Source of the DNA: Roridomyces roridus
Lineage: Eukaryota > Basidiomycota > Agaricomycetes > Agaricales > Mycenaceae
Length of the DNA: 64,000 bases
Assembly: GCA_029378245.1 (NCBI GenBank)
Contig: JARKIF010000005.1
Span: forward strand, 434,001-498,000
Reading direction: 5' to 3'
This document shows positions 58,401 to 64,000 of the stretch, one piece after another. How positions within the stretch are numbered: position 1 is the stretch's first letter; each line of letters starts with the position of its first letter. The notes beneath the pieces are model-generated. The model was not told where the DNA came from. It ran no database searches and worked only from the letters and a program-made list of their open reading frames with translations. The translations under genes were made by a program, and so were the position numbers.

Positions 58401-61400
58401 GTGTGCGCGTCAACTACGTCAAAATTGAGCCAAAAAAAGAGTGCATAGGAGGACTACAGACCAGCCGACAGGACATCGTCCAAGAGGAGAATTGATGCAC
58501 GAGAGTCTGTTTTGGAAGGCAAGAATGTCTTCCATGAAATGATATCTGCACGTACATATGGCTCTGGCGAGTGAAACTGTTTCAGAGGTCAGTTCACTGT
58601 CCCAGCGCCAACACATGACAGACCGCGCGCCCTCTGACCACCCGACAGAGTCAGTCCACGTTCCCCAACCAGGGATTGATCCCCGTCCTCCAGAATATGG
58701 AGGTCCTGAATCAATGCGCAGGCCTACACCGTCTTAAACCTCCAAAATCAATTCAGCTTGATTGAATCACCTCGAGGGTTTTCTCATATCGCTCCTTTTG
58801 ATAAGGGAGATGGAACAGAATATTATCCTTGACGGATGCGTTGCTCAACCATGCGACCTAGGGACCAGTGAGCTAGACAAGCCTAATCGGATTATATGAA
58901 CAGACCTGCGGCACATAGGCACACATGCCTTCTACCAGCCAGTCCTCCGCATTGATACTTTGGCCAGAGAAACATGCGAGAGCGTCCGCAGGAGAGCGAG
59001 GACAGGTCATTTGTCCGGCCACGACGTCTGCTTCCCCGAGTAACGCTACAGGGGAATAAACACACTGCGAATCTTCAGGACCAGCGAGAGGCATACCCAG
59101 CAACATGAGACTTTTGCCCGAACCCAGCGCCCCACACACAAGAGAAAGTTCTCCGCGCGGAAAATCCAGCGTCAAATCGGTGAGCACGAACTTGTTTGGG
59201 TGAGACTCGGCAGATTGGATATCTTGTGCCCAGGTCACCGTGCATGACCGGAAGGAAATGTCTGGAGATTGTTGCTCGATTGGTGGTACAGGTGCAACCT
59301 GCGCAAGCCCCAAGTACTTTTCAATCCGCCCGAGCGATAAAGCAACCTAGAAACGGCGTCAGATTCCAGGACGTGGCTGAAGCTCCAAAACAAATACCTG
59401 CAATATTTGGATGACGGAGTTTGGGAGCGCACTTAGCGCAAATCGGAGTTGATTGAACACTTGATTGTATCAGATGCGCTCATCGGCCAACTGTTGCGGC
59501 TTACATATGACCTATATGTTGTCATTGACGATGAGTAATGCCCCAAACCGCTACACATACCGCGGTGAAGGCGATGGAAGGCGTAAGAGTCTGTTGGCGA
59601 ACGACGGCAAAATCTGGAAGAGTAATGAGCGCGTGAAGCGCGGTTGGATGAGAACCAACGCCAGAAGGACAACACAGTTATCAATATCGGCGATCCAGTC
59701 CTACCAGAAACGGTTATCTTTCGAGGGAGCTGCAGAGCGGTACAACTACCAGAGAGCATTCCAGAGAACCTGGCCAATGCGTTAGCAGCGCAGTTGCAAA
59801 ATCAGAAACAACTCACACTGATGGTGTATGTGAGCTTTTGGTATTTGAGCTCCTTTTCACGAATACTCATGACCCTGGCCTCGAAATTACGCTCCCAAGC
59901 CATGAACTGGATAAAAGTAAGCGAGAGTAAACTGAATAACAAAGAATCCACTTTGATCATTCGGATGCCACCGAGAACTTCGTTCATCAACCCGATTCTT
60001 TCATCGCGCGCCTTCATGAGCTTGGATTGGGTGCCGACTACAACCCTCGACGCAAAGTGATTCAAGGGTGTAAAGAAGCATGTGGCGGCGAGTCCAACGA
60101 GACTCGAAACACCTGTGCCGCAATCTCAGGACTGGATTTAATCGAGTAGAGGCCAAATTCACCAAGAAGCTGGTACAAGAAATAAGCGGCCACAAAGATC
60201 TCGATGGGTGCGTCTATATAAAGGATCACACAATTGTGCCCCAGGAGAGCTGGACGAACTCACCAAGCACATCAAACACATACCAGGTCAAATTGCCGAC
60301 CCGACCAACATCGGCGGTCCTGGAGAGCTGTGAGCTTCCCGTCTTGAAAGAATGCACCACATACATTAGAGTCATGATCTGTGCCTTGGAAGAGAATTCC
60401 CTTCTCTCATCTCCTTTGTATCTGAAAACGACGCGACATCTTTCTTGACCAAGGTTTTGGCGAACAGGACTCCATTCAGTTGATTGCGGATCTGCATCTT
60501 GATGTTTGTGGAACAGAGCGACCAAAGTTGGCCGCGCGCTAACTTGCACTGAGCATGCACTCATATGACTGTGGATGAAACCCACCCAGCGATAATGCTG
60601 TGTTGGCGGTGAACAACACAATAACCCAGAACCAGCCCCGAGACGTATCCTCGCGGGTCGGATCGCTTTCCAGGTAGCGAACGAGCTGGTTCAAGCATGC
60701 TGGAGGGGCATACGTCAGCAGGGCGACGCAAACGGTCAGTGCCGCCTCTGCAGCCAATGGAAAGAAATTGGCGCAGAGCAACTGGTACGCGAGGGTGGCG
60801 CCAGAGCCCGGACGTGGTTTCCAGGACCAGAAAGTGAGCTTGGTGTCGCGGAGTGTCCGTTTTAGCGTGTCGTAGTTGGTGACAGCCCTCAACTCCACCG
60901 GTATGATGGGCAAGTCTGCAATTTCGACGCTCTGGGTCACGTTGCCGAGCTTCACGACCTTCCACACATACGAGAAGTATAATCTACTCCACGGAGAGGA
61001 GCCTGCGGGCCTTTGAGAATACACAGACGGCTGATAGATAATTTTCAACAAACCAACGACGCCGGTCACATTTTCCTTGTTCTCAATTCCGCATGCTGTT
61101 TCCTCTGAATAGATCGCAGAAGGAGAGAGACGGAGTGGCGGTCCAAGAGGCGTGTTGATGGCGACAAAGGCAAGCACCACGTAGAGTATTAAAACGAGCC
61201 GTGAAAGCCAAGGGAACGGGGATGACCCGTTCGGCGCGTTTGAATCGTCTGGTAAAATCGCAGCAAAAAGGTAAAGCGCGGCCCGGAAGACGGCGAGGAC
61301 GGTGAGCTGCCACACAAATTCTCCGTGTCGTTCGACTTGGCCGACGGACGCGATTCCAACACACAACAAGTAGAGCGAATAGCAGAGCTCGGGAATCAAC

Positions 61401-61941
61401 GACTCAATGCCATCGCCGCGTACCACCGCAGAAACTTGTATCGTCGCCAAACAACACAGCAGCGCGCACAAAAACACTTTCCGATACTTCATCTGCCCGT
61501 GCGGTTGAGAACGACGCGATTCATACGCGACAAGGGGCATACCTGTGACCAAAAAGCGTTCTCCTCGATAATAGGATAGCCATGGACGAGATCCTCAGGT
61601 TTCGTGACGTCAAACGGGTCGGTGTCATAAGTGTTGTGGCTGTCACGTTGGACAGGTAGTTGTACTCTACCAAGGGCGGGCCGGTTGAACACAAGAAAAC
61701 CAAAGCTGCAGACAGCGACCAGGGACAAGGCGAGAGAAATGTGCAGTTGGTAGAGAGCATCATAGCCGAGAAGAAAACACGGTTTGCGTTGGCCGTGGTA
61801 CGCAACTTGAAACACTGTAATCGAGTCAACGCAGTTAACCGAGATATGACTCGTTGCTTTCTGGCGCGTGTACTGAACGTGAACTCTGTTCAAACTGTGT
61901 AGAGTCGCCAAAGAGTTGCTGGCAAGTACATTGATTGGCAA
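55495..61941 (-). CDS. ABC transporter, subfamily C (MRP/Ybt1-like)
   Basis: Full transporter in many short exons. The N-terminal hydrophobic region ([39 protein letters not shown]) is followed by the linker [23 protein letters not shown]1 includes [20 protein letters not shown] and [23 protein letters not shown]1 has Walker [13 protein letters not shown] and, across three introns, signature [20 protein letters not shown], Walker [13 protein letters not shown] and [13 protein letters not shown]2 has [40 protein letters not shown] and [16 protein letters not shown]2 has [16 protein letters not shown], signature [16 protein letters not shown], Walker [13 protein letters not shown] and H-loop TVAHRI. 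NBD1's degenerate Walker B Asp is normal for subfamily C. Substrate unknown. The start at 61941 lies directly beside the tail of block copy 4, so the original 5' region may be altered. Confidence 0.85.
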
Positions 61942-62426
61942 TTCTGTCTAGAATCTAGGTTCTATCTATTCTATCGTACAAGCAGGGATATATGGTATGA
62001 TACCAGATGAAGCAGAGGAATCCAGAGTCCCAGATATAAAGAGATATGATAAATGGAGGTGGAGATATGGAAAATATAGAGATATCCAAGGCGTCAAGCT
62101 TGTACGCCGCACAGAGAGAGGACTCCAGAGTCCGAGATAGATACATAAAGGAAGAGATATAGAAAATATAGAGATATCCGAGGCGTCCTCGTTATCGAGT
62201 TTGTACGCCGCGTATATGAAGCAGAGAGGAATCCAGAGTCCCAGATAGATAAAGAGATGGTATGAAGCACCCGAGCCGCAGATAGAGAGAGTATGCACCG
62301 CGTCTTCGTCCTCGAGCTTGTACACCGCAGCACCGCCCCCAGCAACAAGCAACCTCGCAAGCAGTCGGAATCTCAAAAGGGGCACGAGGACATGAGAGCA
62401 CTAGGCTCCCATCTCTCCGCGTCCCA

Positions 62427-62473
62427 CCGCCCAGCCCCAGATCGACGACGTCAGTCGATCTGGGTCTAGGCGG
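62427..62473 (-). repeat. conserved hairpin 3' of family copy 4
   Basis: Same inner arms and loop GACGTCA as copies 2 and 3, 129 nt after the stop at 62602. Confidence 0.75.
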
Positions 62474-62601
62474 CGCGGGGAGCGATGAAAGAATCGGGGG
62501 CCCTCCGAAACTTTCACCCCGCAAAACGAGATCCGACTGCCCACGAGACCACAAAAGAGCCAGAGTTGATGCGTTGGCGACTTGCTCGACTTGAAGACTG
62601 T

Positions 62602-64000
62602 TCAGACGACGCCGTTGCGGCGACGCTGCTTCGCCGCCAGCCCGAAAGAGAGGTCGAAGTGCTCCCCGCCGATGATCTTCGGTCTCGCATGGGCGAAGGC
62701 TGCAGGTGGGAAGCGATTGGATGCAACGGGCGGGGGTGGAATGAACGCGCGTGGCTGAGGTTCGACACGTGCCGTCTGGTAAATGAGGTTGCCGAAGAGA
62801 GGTCTCGACGGCGGAGGAACAGCAGGAAGGGGCGCGGCGAATGGAGCCGACGGCATCATGAGGTCCAGGGCGAGAATAGCGCCAGTAGGACTCGATGCTG
62901 GGATGCAGAAAAGATGGCCCGGCGCGGTCTTGCTCCGGGAACGCGAAGAGACAGGTGTGGTGGAGGGTGCGTCATTGCACGTGACGGTGCGATCATGGCT
63001 AACGCGACGTTGATTGATGGCCGCCGAGGGCATGTCGGAGGAAGGCGCCGTCTCGAGGTGGAAAGACTGGAAAACATGAGCGTGAGCTTGAGAAAGACAG
63101 AGATGACGGATGCATACGTAGAGGGGAATATCGAGCAAGTGAGGCAAGGTGGGCGGTGCAACGGGAGGTTCGGCAGGCGCAGTGCGACTCCGAACGCGCT
63201 CCGAGACACGAGATGCTTGAAGGAATTGAACGCGAGGCGGTAAGTCCTCCACGTTCTCTGCTGAAATATTGGGGTTGCATGGTGTCGCCGTGGTCGGAGA
63301 GATCTCGACGGCAGGCTGGAGTGAAGAACCGATTGAGCACGAGTGAAAGAATGATAATCAAGAGAAACGTACCCTGTAGAGCACCATCGCACCGGTGATA
63401 TCGTTGAGTGCAGGCTGTCAAGTGGTCAGAAAAAAGATTGAAGGAGACAACGAAGAACGCACCAGTGGAGCAAGATGGCCAAACGATTCCTTCCTAAACA
63501 ACACCAAGGCGCCCGTCATCTCATCGAGATGGCTGTACGGCAGCGCGATGTCGAGAACGAATATGCGCTGAGAGTGTGTTAGCGAGTGAAATACGAATGA
63601 GCGAGGTAACGCACCAATCGAGAAAGGGCTTCCTTGACCAACGGGAGAAGATTGTATTCGACACGACCGGCAGCAGCGTTGGACGGCTAGAGAAGAAGGT
63701 GAGCGTGGTGGAAGAAATAGATGGGAAAAGCGACGCACAGACAAGGGTACTATGGCCCAGTCAAGTCGGACGGTCTGATGGAAGCCCAGTGAGCAAAAGG
63801 AAACTAGGCGAGATGGAGGAGAATGTACCTTGGCCTCCTCAACACTTGCGATCCACCAAATAAAGCCGCTGAGCAAGACCAACGCAGCGGCCAACACCGC
63901 GAGGTCGACGGCGTGTGTGAAGGCCCGCGCGAGTTCCGGCGACCACGACCAAGAAGGCACGACGTTGAGAGCGACAACGTTCGGGCACATGAAGTGCTCG
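62602..64000 (-). CDS. unknown multicopy membrane protein family, copy 4 (5' part outside window)
   Basis: Begins inside exon 1 at the edge (CPNVVALNVVPSWSWSPELA and AVDLAVLAAALVLLSGFIWW), then keeps the same phase-0 exons and the long last exon ending KQRRRNGVV. Exon 3 retains the longer form with RVEYNLLPLVKEALSRL, as in copy 3. Within the window I see no frameshift. Exon 6 carries a few extra codons relative to copy 1 (EEDLPPRVQF region), from an insertion near 63238-63247. The N-terminus and promoter lie beyond 64000. Confidence 0.6.

Larger units (their letters stand above)
61965..64000 (-). repeat. duplicated block, copy 4 (cut by window edge)
   Basis: Same orientation as copies 2 and 3. 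The AT-rich tail differs: the module with GGAATCCAGAGTCCCAGATA and the following GTACGCCGC segment is present twice (near 62013-62115 and 62160-62250), an internal tandem duplication. No GT90 fragment is visible here, because the block abuts the ABC transporter's 5' end. Confidence 0.75.

Overview
This 64 kb window is nuclear DNA from a filamentous basidiomycete, most probably an Agaricomycete. The evidence is split genes with very short introns (about 43-55 bp, donors often GTGCGT or GTAAGT), GC-rich coding sequence, short intergenic gaps, and gene content such as Prp22/DHX8, NMD3, RBX1, eIF3g, FPP synthase, GT90/CAP10 glycosyltransferases and an NB-ARC-type NTPase. The frequent GTGCGT donors and the local duplications would fit Cantharellales, but genus or species cannot be fixed from the sequence alone. 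No rRNA, tRNA, CRISPR or recognisable transposase/reverse transcriptase was seen.

Layout. 0-1.4 kb: start of a Ser/Thr/Pro-rich gene running off the left edge. 1.4-4.3 kb: copy 1 (+) of a duplicated block. 4.4-14.3 kb: dense housekeeping cluster: multi-LIM protein (-), UBL3-like ubiquitin-fold protein (-), a tentative small gene, thioredoxin (-), eIF3g (-), FPP synthase (+), NMD3 (+). 14.4-17.1 kb: block copy 2 (-). 17.3-35 kb: Lys-rich unknown (-), aldo-keto reductase, GAR transformylase and class II aldolase (all +), a secreted cell-wall-type protein, DHX8/Prp22, RGP1, a 7-TM protein (-), RBX1 (+), a STAND/NB-ARC protein (-). 35-45.6 kb: MFS transporter, a small tail-hydrophobic protein (-), Exo5-like nuclease, two tandem GT90 genes. 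45.6-48.3 kb: block copy 3 (-). 48.4-62 kb: GT25 (-), a methyltransferase (+), tetraspanin (-), a frameshifted kinase-like gene (-), a PARP-finger protein (+), an ABCC transporter (-). 62-64 kb: block copy 4 (-), cut by the window edge.

The most distinctive feature is the dispersed block present four times. Each copy carries the same unrecognised seven-exon gene (about 459 aa, two hydrophobic segments, Pro/Ser-rich C-terminal half, every intron in phase 0), and the three copies whose 5' end lies in the window share a TATA promoter. About 129 nt after each stop codon is a conserved hairpin. Copies 1 and 2 also carry decayed fragments of the 3' end of a GT90 gene, whose intact form lies next to copy 3. 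The parental unit was therefore probably a convergent GT90/unknown-gene pair like that at 43.5-48 kb. Copy 3 carries a one-base frameshift in exon 1.

Most other genes are conserved single-copy cellular genes in divergent, convergent or very close tandem arrangements (for example 33 bp between the aldo-keto reductase and GAR transformylase, and 48 bp between eIF3g and thioredoxin). Gene models below come from reading frames, splice signals and remembered family motifs. No alignment or RNA data were available.
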